12,073 bases of DNA from Ktedonobacter sp. 13_1_20CM_4_53_11 (GTDB lineage Bacteria > Chloroflexota > Ktedonobacteria > Ktedonobacterales > Ktedonobacteraceae), in contig MNIY01000177.1 of the NCBI GenBank assembly GCA_001919995.1, positions 1 to 12,073 of the forward strand, in the 5' to 3' direction. Within the stretch, counting starts at the first letter, position 1. Each line of letters begins with the position of its first letter. The translations under genes and the position numbers were made by a program. Positions 1 to 7,300 of the stretch are shown here, piece after piece. Below the pieces are notes generated by a model. That model saw nothing but the letters and a program-made list of their open reading frames with translations, searched no databases and was not told where the DNA came from.

Positions 1-51
1 GAACTGTTGCAGCAATTCCAGAAAAATACATATGCTACTACTAGCACTTGA
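1..51 (+). CDS. C-terminal tail of an upstream gene (possibly tsaE), partial
   Basis: Frame 1 is open from the window edge to a TGA at 49-51 and encodes 16 residues ending ELLQQFQKNTYATTST. It would overlap the tsaB start at 32 by 20 bases. Such an overlap suggests translational coupling and would explain why tsaB lacks a clear ribosome site. In many bacteria the gene before tsaB is tsaE, the ATPase partner of the t6A complex, so that identity is a guess from gene order alone. The fragment has no diagnostic motif and could be a chance open frame. Confidence 0.35.
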   Translation, partial: ELLQQFQKNTYATTST

Positions 52-880
52 CACCTCAACTCGCCAGGCTAGCCTTGCCATCTGCACGGAGGATGAACTG
101 CTTGGCGAATATACCTGGCACGTGGGAAATAACCATAGTGTAGAGTTATTGGATCGCATTCGGCGCATCGTTGTTGAATGTAATAAAACCATGCAAGAAA
201 TTGATGTTGTGGCAGTTGCTACTGGTCCTGGCTCGTTTAATGGCGTGCGTGTAGCAGTATCAGCCGCCAAAGCCCTGGCTTTTTCCTTGCAAAAACCCAT
301 CGTAGGCGTCAGTACCCTGGATATCATTGCCGCTCAACAACAACATTGGCACGGCCCAATCTGTTCAATTATCGAAGCAGGACGTTCTGAACTTTATGCC
401 GCTTGTTATACATTTGATAAGACCAGTAACAGTAACGGCGACATCGTCTATTCTATGTACCAGCTCAGTGATTATCTCCTGTTGTCGCCACAACAGCTAG
501 CCAGCTATCTCCAGGAACAGGCCGGTACCTGGTTTGGTGTACCTGGCAAGCGGGAATTACCAGTGTTTCTCTATTGCGGTGAAATAAGCCCTGCGTCCCG
601 CCAGGCATTGTTTGCGCAGATGCAAGAAGAGTGTGCCTTCGTCAACAGCCTTCAGTCAACCAGGAAGGCTTCAGTGCTGGCGATGCTGGCTCTGCAACGT
701 CTACATGATGGCAAAGAAGATAACCCAATGCGACTCGAACCGCTGTATCTACGGCGTCCTTCGATTACAACCAGTACACGTAAACAACCGCTACTTGGCG
801 GAATATCAAAAAGACCGCCAGGTCACAGTCCGACAGGACCAAGTGAGACAGAAAGGGAAGAGGGTGCGTTACGTCATTGA
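32..880 (+). CDS. tsaB: TsaB, t6A tRNA-modification complex subunit
   Basis: TsaB is the non-catalytic ASKHA-fold partner of TsaD. With TsaE it supports transfer of threonylcarbamoyl to A37 of tRNAs reading ANN codons, in the cytoplasm. The 282-residue product starts with the actin-like strand LALDTSTRQASLAI (4-17). It carries the TsaB signature as GPGSFNGVRVAV (65-76), with N where T is usual and A where G is usual. The core ends with YLRRP (239-243), the normal end of the family. The remaining roughly 40 residues form a polar, Pro/Ser/Glu-rich tail. The ATG at 32 has no good Shine-Dalgarno, so coupling to the overlapping upstream frame is likely. The 3' end overlaps rimI by 17 bases. The identification is firm from the signature and from the rimI and tsaD neighbours. 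Confidence 0.95.
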   Translation: MLLLALDTSTRQASLAICTEDELLGEYTWHVGNNHSVELLDRIRRIVVECNKTMQEIDVVAVATGPGSFNGVRVAVSAAKALAFSLQKPIVGVSTLDIIAAQQQHWHGPICSIIEAGRSELYAACYTFDKTSNSNGDIVYSMYQLSDYLLLSPQQLASYLQEQAGTWFGVPGKRELPVFLYCGEISPASRQALFAQMQEECAFVNSLQSTRKASVLAMLALQRLHDGKEDNPMRLEPLYLRRPSITTSTRKQPLLGGISKRPPGHSPTGPSETEREEGALRH

Positions 881-1496
881 GCGTATGACGATGTCAGACG
901 TGCCTCGCGTCATCGAAATCGAGCGCTTAGCCTATCCTTCAACCTGGCCTCCCAGTGCTTATCGTAAGGAGTTGCAGGATAATCGATGGGCGCATTATAT
1001 TGTGCTGCGCGATAGAAAGATTGTTGAAGAGCGTGCAACAGTACCGGCCCAGGAAGTTGAAAAACCTCGTCGCATGTTCCCGCTATCGCTCTTGCCCGGT
1101 CGTCCCTCCGCCACTGTTCCAACCCCGGACCTGGCCTCAATCATCGGCTTCTCAGGTTTATGGCTGATGGTGGATGAAGCCCACATCACTACCATTGCTA
1201 TGCATCCAGACTATCGCCGTTTGGGGTTAGGCGAATTTATGCTGGTAAGCCTTATCGATATAGCCTATTCCATTGGTGCTAAGTGGGTGACATTGGAAGT
1301 GCGCGTCTCAAACTATAGCGCGCAAAATCTCTACCGCAAATATGGCTTTCGTGAGGCAGGACTGCGCCATCGCTATTATAGTGACAACCAGGAAGATGCC
1401 TTGATTATGTGGACCGACGAAATTAACTCAACAAGTTATAAACTGCGCTTTCAGGATATGAAGGCGAAGTTGATGAGGAAGCTTGAAGCACAATAA
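864..1496 (+). CDS. rimI: RimI-like GNAT N-acetyltransferase
   Basis: RimI enzymes acetylate the N-terminal alanine of ribosomal protein S18 using acetyl-CoA, and related ones acetylate other N-termini. The product is 210 residues. The acetyl-CoA loop is RRLGLG (118-123). The C-terminal half has the RimI hallmark LEVRVSN (144-150) followed by AQNLYRKYGF (153-162). The start is taken as GTG 864: AAAGGG lies at 852-857 with 6-base spacing, and the first strand RYVIERM is then included. ATG 885 or ATG 891 are alternatives. The frame stays open back to 612, but that part lies inside tsaB and reads as non-protein-like. A segment of about 39 residues (52-90), rich in Arg and Pro, is inserted before the core sheet, so the protein exceeds the usual roughly 150 residues. 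It lies between tsaB and tsaD, a common arrangement. Confidence 0.92.
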   Translation: MRYVIERMTMSDVPRVIEIERLAYPSTWPPSAYRKELQDNRWAHYIVLRDRKIVEERATVPAQEVEKPRRMFPLSLLPGRPSATVPTPDLASIIGFSGLWLMVDEAHITTIAMHPDYRRLGLGEFMLVSLIDIAYSIGAKWVTLEVRVSNYSAQNLYRKYGFREAGLRHRYYSDNQEDALIMWTDEINSTSYKLRFQDMKAKLMRKLEAQ

Positions 1497-1497
1497 C

Positions 1498-1527
1498 GCC
1501 TGTTTTGAACCTTATCTCTTAACAGGC
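1498..1527 (+). repeat. Small inverted repeat between rimI and tsaD
   Basis: GCCTGTT (1498-1504) and AACAGGC (1521-1527) are perfect 7-base complements with a 16-base loop. They begin one base after the rimI stop codon. No T-run follows, so this is unlikely to be an efficient terminator. It may only separate or stabilise the messages around the 47-base rimI-tsaD gap, or may be chance. Confidence 0.35.
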
Positions 1528-1543
1528 AACATGGAACCATACT

Positions 1544-2749
1544 ATGCTTGTACTTGGAATCGAAAGTTCGTGTGATGAAACGGGAGCGGCCATTGTCAAA
1601 GACGGCCGCTACTTGCTCTCAAACGTCGTAGCCTCCCAGATCGAGATTCATAATCGGTATGGCGGGGTTGTACCTGAGGTTGCCTCGCGTCAGCAACTCT
1701 CATCCATTATCCCTGTCATTGAAACAGCGCTGGATAATGCTGCCTGCTCGTGGGAGGAAATTGACGCCGTTGGAGCAACTTTTGGTCCAGGACTCGCCGG
1801 ATCGTTACTGGTAGGTTTAACCGTGGGAAAGGCTCTTGCACTGGCAAAAAACCTGCCCTTTGTTGGCGTGAATCACCTTGAAGCACATATCTACGCCAAT
1901 TGGCTGCGTAAAGGCACACTCCCGCCCGAAAAAGATTCAGCTGGCGCCCCCTGGGATTTCAATGAAGGTGACCCCATGTTCCCTTTAATTTGCCTCGTCG
2001 TTTCTGGAGCGCACAGCGAACTCGTGCTCGTTAAGGGTCATGGACAGTACGAATTGCTTGGGCGGACACGCGATGATGCTGCAGGAGAGGCCTTTGACAA
2101 GGTAGCGCGCGTCCTGGGGCTTGAGTATCCCGGTGGTCCATCTATTGAGAAGGCTGCCCTGCGCGCCGAAGAGGAATTATTGCAGCAAAAGAAGCCCGTT
2201 GAGCTAGCTCGTTCTGCCTATCGACTCCCGCGCGCTTGGCTCCGCGGCACCTATGATTTTAGCTTTAGTGGCCTGAAAACCGCTATGCTTCACCTTGCTG
2301 AAGGCGCAACTGCTAACCAGTCTCCTCCTAAGACTTATGAAGCTGGAAAGAACTCGGGCACTGTAAACAGACAGCGTAGTCAGTACACTCATATAGGTAT
2401 GCAAGCAGCGCAGAAAGGGTCCACTAATGTAGCTCTGTTAGCCGCCAGTTTTCAAGAAGCTGTTGTCGATGTGCTGGCGGTCAAAACGCGCCTTGCTGCA
2501 CAGGAATATCATGTGAAGCAGGTCGTCTTAGCTGGTGGAGTCGCTGCTAACCTCAGTCTTCGTGCAAGGCTTGAGCAGGAACTTCTCCCGCTCAGAATAC
2601 GCCTTAGTTATCCACCGGTCGAGTTCTGTACTGATAATGCCGCCATGATCGCCAGCGCCGCTTACTTTCATCTCTGTCAGGGAGAGCAGAGTGGTCTTGA
2701 TCTCGATGTCCAACCTGGTCTGAGCTTACCTTTTCGGAAAAGTGAATAG
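1544..2749 (+). CDS. tsaD: TsaD, tRNA N6-adenosine threonylcarbamoyltransferase
   Basis: TsaD transfers the threonylcarbamoyl group from threonylcarbamoyl-AMP to A37 of ANN-decoding tRNAs, acting with TsaB and TsaE. The product opens with [14 protein letters not shown] (5-18). Metal ligands are visible as H111 and H115 in HLEAH and as D364 in CTDNAAMIA. The ASKHA phosphate loop GGVAAN is at 331-336. The motif normally read as SGGH is SGAH here (154-157). At 401 residues it is about 60 longer than usual. The excess lies mainly in a polar insert at about 252-293, between LKTAML and the helix [14 protein letters not shown], with a smaller insert at about 122-143. The ribosome site is weak (GGAA at 1533-1536). 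It follows rimI by 47 bases and precedes the ROK gene closely, so co-transcription is likely. Confidence 0.98.
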   Translation: MLVLGIESSCDETGAAIVKDGRYLLSNVVASQIEIHNRYGGVVPEVASRQQLSSIIPVIETALDNAACSWEEIDAVGATFGPGLAGSLLVGLTVGKALALAKNLPFVGVNHLEAHIYANWLRKGTLPPEKDSAGAPWDFNEGDPMFPLICLVVSGAHSELVLVKGHGQYELLGRTRDDAAGEAFDKVARVLGLEYPGGPSIEKAALRAEEELLQQKKPVELARSAYRLPRAWLRGTYDFSFSGLKTAMLHLAEGATANQSPPKTYEAGKNSGTVNRQRSQYTHIGMQAAQKGSTNVALLAASFQEAVVDVLAVKTRLAAQEYHVKQVVLAGGVAANLSLRARLEQELLPLRIRLSYPPVEFCTDNAAMIASAAYFHLCQGEQSGLDLDVQPGLSLPFRKSE

Positions 2750-2773
2750 TAACATAACGAAGTGAGTAGAAGT

Positions 2774-3781
2774 ATGCCGAAACAAAAAACCTATGCTATT
2801 GGTATTGACCTTGGGGGTACGAAGATCCTCGCCGCTGTTGTTGACATAACAACTGGGGAAATCATTGCTTCAGCCCGTAAACGTACTCGTGCTGAGAAGG
2901 GACAGGATTTCGTAGCAAAACGTACTATTGAACTGACGCAAGCGGCCCTCAGTGCTGCAAACCTTCCTCAGGATGCGTCCATCATCACTGTCGGCGTTGG
3001 TGCGGCAGGGCAGATTGACCGCAAAGCCGGCGTAGTCGTCGATGCTCCAAACCTGGGCGTCAAAAATATGCAACTGGCCGACATTCTCGGCAGACAATTC
3101 GGCAAACCTGTTCGCGTTGGCAACGACGTTGAGGTAGCAGCGCTGGGAGAACATATCTACGGGTCAGGACAAGGTTTCAACAACTTCGTCTGTCTCTTTG
3201 TTGGTACCGGCATAGGTTCCGGCATCGTGCAGAATGGACGTCTGTATCCAGGGCTGACCGGTACAGCTGGCGAGGTCGGCCATATTGTCATCCAGGCGGG
3301 TGGTCGTATCTGCGGCTGTGGTGCCCGGGGTTGCCTCGAGGCCTACGCTTCACGTACCGCTATTACCAAAGCAATTATGGCAGAAATTCATCATGGGCGT
3401 TCCTCGATACTGGCTACTGATGCAGCGCTCCAACTGAGAGAAGGTGAAACGATCATTCGTTCAGGATTACTCGCTAACGCCATCGCTCAAGGCGATAGCC
3501 TTGTCATAGAGATCGTCACTGAGGCTGCTGATTACCTCGGTTATGGGCTAGGTTCCGTCATGAACTTTTATAATCCCCAGGCTATTATTCTTGGCGGAGG
3601 TGTTATCGAGGCGATCGACCTGTTATTTGAACGGGCCGTCTACCGCGCTCGTAATACAGCTTTATCTGCACCTGCGCTACAAACAAAAATTATCAAAGCC
3701 AGGCTTGGCGACTTTTCTGGCGTCGTTGGCGCGGCCTGCCTGGGTTCAGAAGCGGTAGGGTTTCAATTTCCCCTCTCGTAA
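2774..3781 (+). CDS. ROK-family sugar kinase, probable glucokinase
   Basis: ROK kinases phosphorylate glucose or related sugars with ATP in the cytoplasm. The 335-residue product has the phosphate-binding loop DLGGTK (12-17) and the catalytic-base motif GNDVEVAALGE with D118. It also has the sugar-contacting GEVGH (E167, H170) and the ROK zinc motif CGCGARGCLE (C180, C182, C187, with H170 as fourth ligand). A second ATP-site element, ILGGGV, is at 272-277. There is no N-terminal DNA-binding domain, so it is an enzyme and not a ROK repressor. ATG 2774 is preferred because the fold begins at once (KTYAIGIDLGG). GTG 2762 would add four residues, and neither has a strong Shine-Dalgarno. Glucose is the likeliest substrate, but N-acetylmannosamine, fructose or other sugars cannot be excluded. 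It follows tsaD by 24 bases. Confidence 0.93.
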   Translation: MPKQKTYAIGIDLGGTKILAAVVDITTGEIIASARKRTRAEKGQDFVAKRTIELTQAALSAANLPQDASIITVGVGAAGQIDRKAGVVVDAPNLGVKNMQLADILGRQFGKPVRVGNDVEVAALGEHIYGSGQGFNNFVCLFVGTGIGSGIVQNGRLYPGLTGTAGEVGHIVIQAGGRICGCGARGCLEAYASRTAITKAIMAEIHHGRSSILATDAALQLREGETIIRSGLLANAIAQGDSLVIEIVTEAADYLGYGLGSVMNFYNPQAIILGGGVIEAIDLLFERAVYRARNTALSAPALQTKIIKARLGDFSGVVGAACLGSEAVGFQFPLS

Positions 3782-3812
3782 GGAGGATCAACCTGGTGGC
3801 CCCATGGGGTCA
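3781..3812 (+). promoter_or_regulatory. Strong ribosome site with start codon in a possible hairpin loop
   Basis: AGGAGGA (3781-3787) is an excellent Shine-Dalgarno, but the GNAT ATG at 3804 lies 16-17 bases downstream, further than the usual 5-9. The bases between and around the start can form a 6-pair stem (3797-3802 with 3807-3812, including one G-U pair). Its loop, CAUG, holds the start codon. Folding would shorten the effective distance and could also modulate initiation. A GTG at 3796 has ideal spacing but is in another frame and opens only 25 codons. Confidence 0.4.
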
Positions 3813-4448
3813 GATCATGGTAAAGGTATGGACGCAGAATCTCCCCACATTGATGTACGGGCTGTGCTTCTAGAAGATGCGCAAGCATTGCACGAACTCG
3901 ACTACAGCTTTGAAACTGATCGGATCTATACCCTTAATGTACGGGGGCGATTAACGCCAACTACAGGTACCGGTTCTCTCTCCCTGGCAAAACAGACACT
4001 CTCTTTCGAATTGGTGGAGACACCTGTTGATCCACCTCTCTATAAAAGCTATCGTGAGTTTGAAGGAACGCCGGCTGACGTCGAAGCCAGGCTGTGCAAT
4101 GTTGATGGCGGATATGTAGCCCTCGCTAACGAACGGTTGGCAGGGGTAATATTACTCAACGTAGAGGAATGGCGCTCACTGACCCGTATCGAGAATATCA
4201 TCGTTGGACGCCAATTTCGTCGCTACGGCATCGGCTCATTACTTCTGAACTGCGCGTCGGACTGGGCGCGTAATCATGGCTGCTGGGCTATCCTGCTGGA
4301 GACGCAGAATGTGAATTACCCTGCCATTCAATTTTACTTACGCAATGGTTTGGAAGTCTGGAGCATCAACCAGCACTACTATCCTCCTGGCCCTGTTGAA
4401 CATGAAATAGCCATTTTTATGGGTAAGAGGCTCCGTTCAACTCCCTGA
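3804..4448 (+). CDS. GNAT acetyltransferase, streptothricin acetyltransferase-like
   Basis: This is a 214-residue GNAT protein with one acetyl-CoA loop, RRYGIG (139-144). The C-terminal element LLETQNVNYPAIQFYLRNGL (164-183) and the N-terminal pattern of ELDYSF (31-36) then PPLYKSYREFEG (77-88) resemble the Sat/SatA streptothricin acetyltransferases, which acetylate the beta-lysine part of that antibiotic. That is family resemblance from memory. The true substrate could be another amine or a protein. There is no signal peptide or membrane segment, so it should be cytoplasmic. The chosen ATG 3804 lies 22 bases after the ROK stop. ATG 3828 is an in-frame alternative that keeps the whole domain but sits too close to its own AAAGG. 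It is probably the last gene of the left + strand group and is followed by a hairpin. Confidence 0.88.
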   Translation: MGSDHGKGMDAESPHIDVRAVLLEDAQALHELDYSFETDRIYTLNVRGRLTPTTGTGSLSLAKQTLSFELVETPVDPPLYKSYREFEGTPADVEARLCNVDGGYVALANERLAGVILLNVEEWRSLTRIENIIVGRQFRRYGIGSLLLNCASDWARNHGCWAILLETQNVNYPAIQFYLRNGLEVWSINQHYYPPGPVEHEIAIFMGKRLRSTP

Positions 4449-4469
4449 AATGGAAATTTTTGCCTCAAA

Positions 4470-4501
4470 GGTAAGATAGTTCATCGTGTCACTATCTTAC
4501 C
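4470..4501. terminator. Bidirectional hairpin between convergent genes
   Basis: GGTAAGATAGT (4470-4480) and ACTATCTTACC (4491-4501) form a perfect 11-pair stem with a 10-base loop. AAA before and TTT after (past one bulged C) can extend it. It sits in the 60-base gap between the converging GNAT and metG genes, 7 bases beyond the metG stop. Only short T-runs follow on either strand, so termination strength is uncertain, but position and symmetry fit a shared terminator. Confidence 0.75.
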
Positions 4502-4508
4502 CTTTCGA

Positions 4509-6173
4509 CTACACGCTGGCCAACTCTTCCAGTTTGGGGAAGAGTGGTGAAGGAACTGGCAGCGTCGTACCTGCGGGTACTTCAGAAGACCTCCAGCTGC
4601 CAGCGCTTACATCGCCCTCAAAGCCCAGCAAATGGTGCAGCTTCTGTGAAGAGAAAGGCAGGTATGGGCTGAACATCACTCGTAAGCCGCTGATGACTTG
4701 CAGCATCACATAAAGCGTTGTCCCCGCAGCATCGCGATCAACTTTGATCTGTTTCCACGGGGCCTGCTCATCCAGGTAGCGGTTCGCAGCTCGCGTCACC
4801 GCCATTGCCGCGTTCAAGCCATCCTTGAAGTGACAATTGGCAATATTGTGTCCCACCACAGAGAAACCACCGTCTACCTCCGCTAATATCTCCCGGTCTG
4901 CTTCTCGCAGTGTTTGGGGGTAGGGTACAACTCCTCCAAACTTGCTCTGCAGGAAGGTAAGAGTGCGGTGGACAGCATTTCCATAGTTGGCCACGAGTTC
5001 ATCGTTGTTGCGCCGAATCAGCTCATCAAACGTGAAGTCAGTATCGCGTCCCTCGGGTGCTGTGGCCGAGAGATAGTAGCGGAGCGTGTCCGCATTATAC
5101 TGGTCTAAGACGTCGCGCGTCCAGATAACATTACCTCGACTGCTGGAGGCCTTAGCGCCACTCATGGTCATAAATTCGTTTGCGGGCACATCATACGGCA
5201 GGTTTCGGTTGCCATATCCCATCAGTATCGCCGGCCAGACAATTGTATGGAACGGGATATTGTCCTTACCAATAAAGTAGTACGACTTGACCGGCGGATC
5301 GCACTGACCGGGAACCCACCAGGTTTTCCATGCTTCAGGCGTTCCCTGACGCGCCGCCCATTCGACCGAAGCCGAAAAGTAGCCAATCACCGCGTCGAAC
5401 CAGACATAGATGCGCTTTCCCTCGTACCCATCAAGTGGTATCGGCACGCCCCAGTCCAGATCTCGCGTAATTGCGCGCGGTCGCAGGCCTTCTTTGAGCC
5501 AATTCATCGCAAAATCGAGTGTATTGGGCCGCCAGTGCTCCTTGCCCTCCAACAACCATGCCAGTAGGGGCTCTTGCAACTTGGGTAAATCCAGGAAAAA
5601 GTGATCTGTTGGCAGAATCTCCAATGCTCTGTCCTTACTGCCGCAGAGGCGACAGCGCGGGTTGATCAGATCTATCGGGTCAAGTGTATGGCCGCAATTA
5701 TCACACTGATCACCGCGAGCGGCTGGATAACCGCAGTTTGGACACGTTCCCTCAATATAACGATCTGGTAGGAAACGAGCATCCGTTGGGCAGTAGGGAG
5801 ACTGCATAGTGTCTTTGAAGATGTACCCTTTGTCATACAGCGTAAGAAAGAAATCTTGCGTAATGCGATAGTGATTTTCCGTTCCTGTCTCAGTATATAA
5901 ATCCCAGGATATACCCAACCTGTCCCAAATTTCGCAAATCTGACGGTGATAGCGCGCTACGAACTCGCGTGGACTGATGCCCTCTCGCTCAGCATCCACC
6001 AGAATTGGCGTGCCATGTTCGTCACTACCTGAAACCATCAAAACCTTGTTCCCTGCCAATCGATGGTAGCGAGCGAAAGTGTCTGCTGGCAAGTATGCTC
6101 CTACGATCTGCCCGACATGCGTAGAGCTTTTTGCATAGGGCCACGCCACACAGACCAGAATATGTTCATTCAT
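4509..6173 (-). CDS. metG: Methionyl-tRNA synthetase with divergent HIGH and KMSKS motifs
   Basis: This class I synthetase charges tRNA-Met for translation in the cytoplasm. The 554-residue product has the catalytic fold with SGSDEHGTP (48-56), the MetRS connective peptide with Cys pairs C144/C147, C157/C160 and C174/C177, and the core elements DWGVP (240-244) and VWFDAV (257-262). The anticodon-binding helical domain follows, with NNDELVANYGN (389-399) and APWK (471-474). The HIGH motif reads HVGQ (19-22) and KMSKS reads KASSS (341-345). C128 is followed by D131 where a two-zinc enzyme would have a second Cys, so the second knuckle may be altered. There is no C-terminal OB-fold tRNA-binding domain, so this is a short form. 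The start has GAGGA about 8 bases upstream, and that site overlaps the stop of the preceding E1-like gene. Related actinobacterial and chloroflexal enzymes have, from memory, KFSSS-like loops, so it is probably active. Confidence 0.96.
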   Translation of the reverse strand: MNEHILVCVAWPYAKSSTHVGQIVGAYLPADTFARYHRLAGNKVLMVSGSDEHGTPILVDAEREGISPREFVARYHRQICEIWDRLGISWDLYTETGTENHYRITQDFFLTLYDKGYIFKDTMQSPYCPTDARFLPDRYIEGTCPNCGYPAARGDQCDNCGHTLDPIDLINPRCRLCGSKDRALEILPTDHFFLDLPKLQEPLLAWLLEGKEHWRPNTLDFAMNWLKEGLRPRAITRDLDWGVPIPLDGYEGKRIYVWFDAVIGYFSASVEWAARQGTPEAWKTWWVPGQCDPPVKSYYFIGKDNIPFHTIVWPAILMGYGNRNLPYDVPANEFMTMSGAKASSSRGNVIWTRDVLDQYNADTLRYYLSATAPEGRDTDFTFDELIRRNNDELVANYGNAVHRTLTFLQSKFGGVVPYPQTLREADREILAEVDGGFSVVGHNIANCHFKDGLNAAMAVTRAANRYLDEQAPWKQIKVDRDAAGTTLYVMLQVISGLRVMFSPYLPFSSQKLHHLLGFEGDVSAGSWRSSEVPAGTTLPVPSPLFPKLEELASV

Positions 6174-6182
6174 AATATTTCC

Positions 6183-7205
6183 TCAGTTCCCGATATATCG
6201 CGCGTAAATAGAACGGGCGATCTGCTCATCATCGGTCCCCTTGATGATCGCACGAGCATCAGGAAAAACAGTTAGTTCATAAGAATCCACATTGAAGCGG
6301 AGTAGGAAATCATTATAACGTACCTCTCCAACTGGCCGCAACCGTTCAGCCAATTCTGCTAGACTGAGCGTAATTCCCCGTTTTCCGTTTCGGACTTGCA
6401 CCGCGTCACGCCCGCAGAGGCTCGTACTGCTGCTCCCACTCAGCTCATCGAGAAACTCAAAATGATATTGTCCGCAGGCCGGGCAATTCTCCTGGCGTGG
6501 CAACTCGATCCGTTCACTCGTATTTTCCCAAACATCCATCCAGAACATCGACCGGCTCATCTTCTCGCTTTTCAGTAGAATCTTGATCGCCTCGGTGGAA
6601 GCTACGCCCGAAATCGCCCCTACTATCCCGTTCAAAACCCCCGCTGTATCACAGGTTGGCGTAGTTCCTGGGAGCGGCATCTCCGGGAAGACACAGCGAA
6701 GGCAGGCTGTATCACCGGGAACAATATTCATTGTTACGCCGTAGGACGCAATCACACCGCTATAGATCCAGGGGCGCTTGTGTTTGATACATACGTCATT
6801 GAGGAGGTAACGAGTCTCAAAGTTATCTGTTGCATCAAGAACCAGGTCCGTATCGCGTACTAATGCCTCAATCCCATCTGCATTGATATCTTCAACCAGT
6901 GGCTCGATCGTTGTATCGCTATTGGTACGGCGCAGTTTCTTCGCTGCTGCAATCGCTTTGGGGAGACCCAGCGCGATATCTTCCTCATCGAAAAGAATTT
7001 GTCGTTGCAGGTTATTGAGTTCAATATAATCACGGTCAGCAATTACTATTCGACCAATACCCGCGCGGCAAAGATTGTTAGCCAGCACAGTCCCTAGCGC
7101 ACCACAGCCAATAATTGTAACTGCTGAGGAACGCAATCGTTCTTGCCCCTCTTTCCCTATCGGCCCAAAGAGCGTTTGCCGCGAGTAGCGATCAATAGCC
7201 ACCAT
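6183..7205 (-). CDS. E1-like adenylyltransferase, ThiF/MoeB/HesA family
   Basis: Such enzymes use ATP to adenylate the C-terminal Gly-Gly of small sulfur carriers such as ThiS or MoaD, for thiamine thiazole or molybdopterin synthesis. The 340-residue product begins RYSRQTLF, typical of the family. It has the nucleotide loop GCGALG (33-38), NNLQRQ (64-69), K83 and ATDNFETR (125-132). The candidate catalytic Cys is C185 in TCDTAG. Zinc cysteines are C168/C171 and C241/C244. A C-terminal domain from CGRDAVQV (264-271) to the end resembles that of Bacillus ThiF and is absent from E. coli MoeB. The start ATG 7205 has AGGAG (7213-7217 on this strand) at good spacing. The frame extends to 7313, but the extra residues precede the fold. 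No carrier-protein gene is nearby, so thiamine versus molybdopterin is unresolved. It is 9 bases from metG. Confidence 0.92.
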   Translation of the reverse strand: MVAIDRYSRQTLFGPIGKEGQERLRSSAVTIIGCGALGTVLANNLCRAGIGRIVIADRDYIELNNLQRQILFDEEDIALGLPKAIAAAKKLRRTNSDTTIEPLVEDINADGIEALVRDTDLVLDATDNFETRYLLNDVCIKHKRPWIYSGVIASYGVTMNIVPGDTACLRCVFPEMPLPGTTPTCDTAGVLNGIVGAISGVASTEAIKILLKSEKMSRSMFWMDVWENTSERIELPRQENCPACGQYHFEFLDELSGSSSTSLCGRDAVQVRNGKRGITLSLAELAERLRPVGEVRYNDFLLRFNVDSYELTVFPDARAIIKGTDDEQIARSIYARYIGN

Positions 7206-7245
7206 TCTCTCTTCTCCTGATCTAGTAGATATACGCGTACAACGT

Positions 7246-7273
7246 ATTGTAGCATAAAAACTACCATCCACAA
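7246..7273 (-). promoter_or_regulatory. Probable sigma-70-type promoter of the E1-like/metG operon
   Basis: Reading the minus strand, TTGTGG (7273-7268) is followed after 16 bases by TACAAT (7251-7246), preceded by TGC as an extended -10. Transcription would begin near 7239, giving a leader of about 34 bases before ATG 7205. That is too short for a T-box or SAM riboswitch ahead of this metG-containing operon. The -10 match is good and the -35 is weak. Confidence 0.5.
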
Positions 7274-7300
7274 GTGAGAAAGCCCCCGGATAATCATCGG

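Noticed and set aside
612..863. Upstream extension of the rimI frame to an ATG at 612
   Set aside because: It lies inside the well-supported 3' part of tsaB, its residues are Cys/Arg/Trp-rich and unlike GNAT proteins, and a good GTG start with a ribosome site exists at 864.
3796..3873. 25-codon frame starting at GTG 3796 with ideal Shine-Dalgarno spacing
   Set aside because: It overlaps the GNAT start in another frame, has no recognisable content, and is better explained by an unusual spacing for the GNAT gene.
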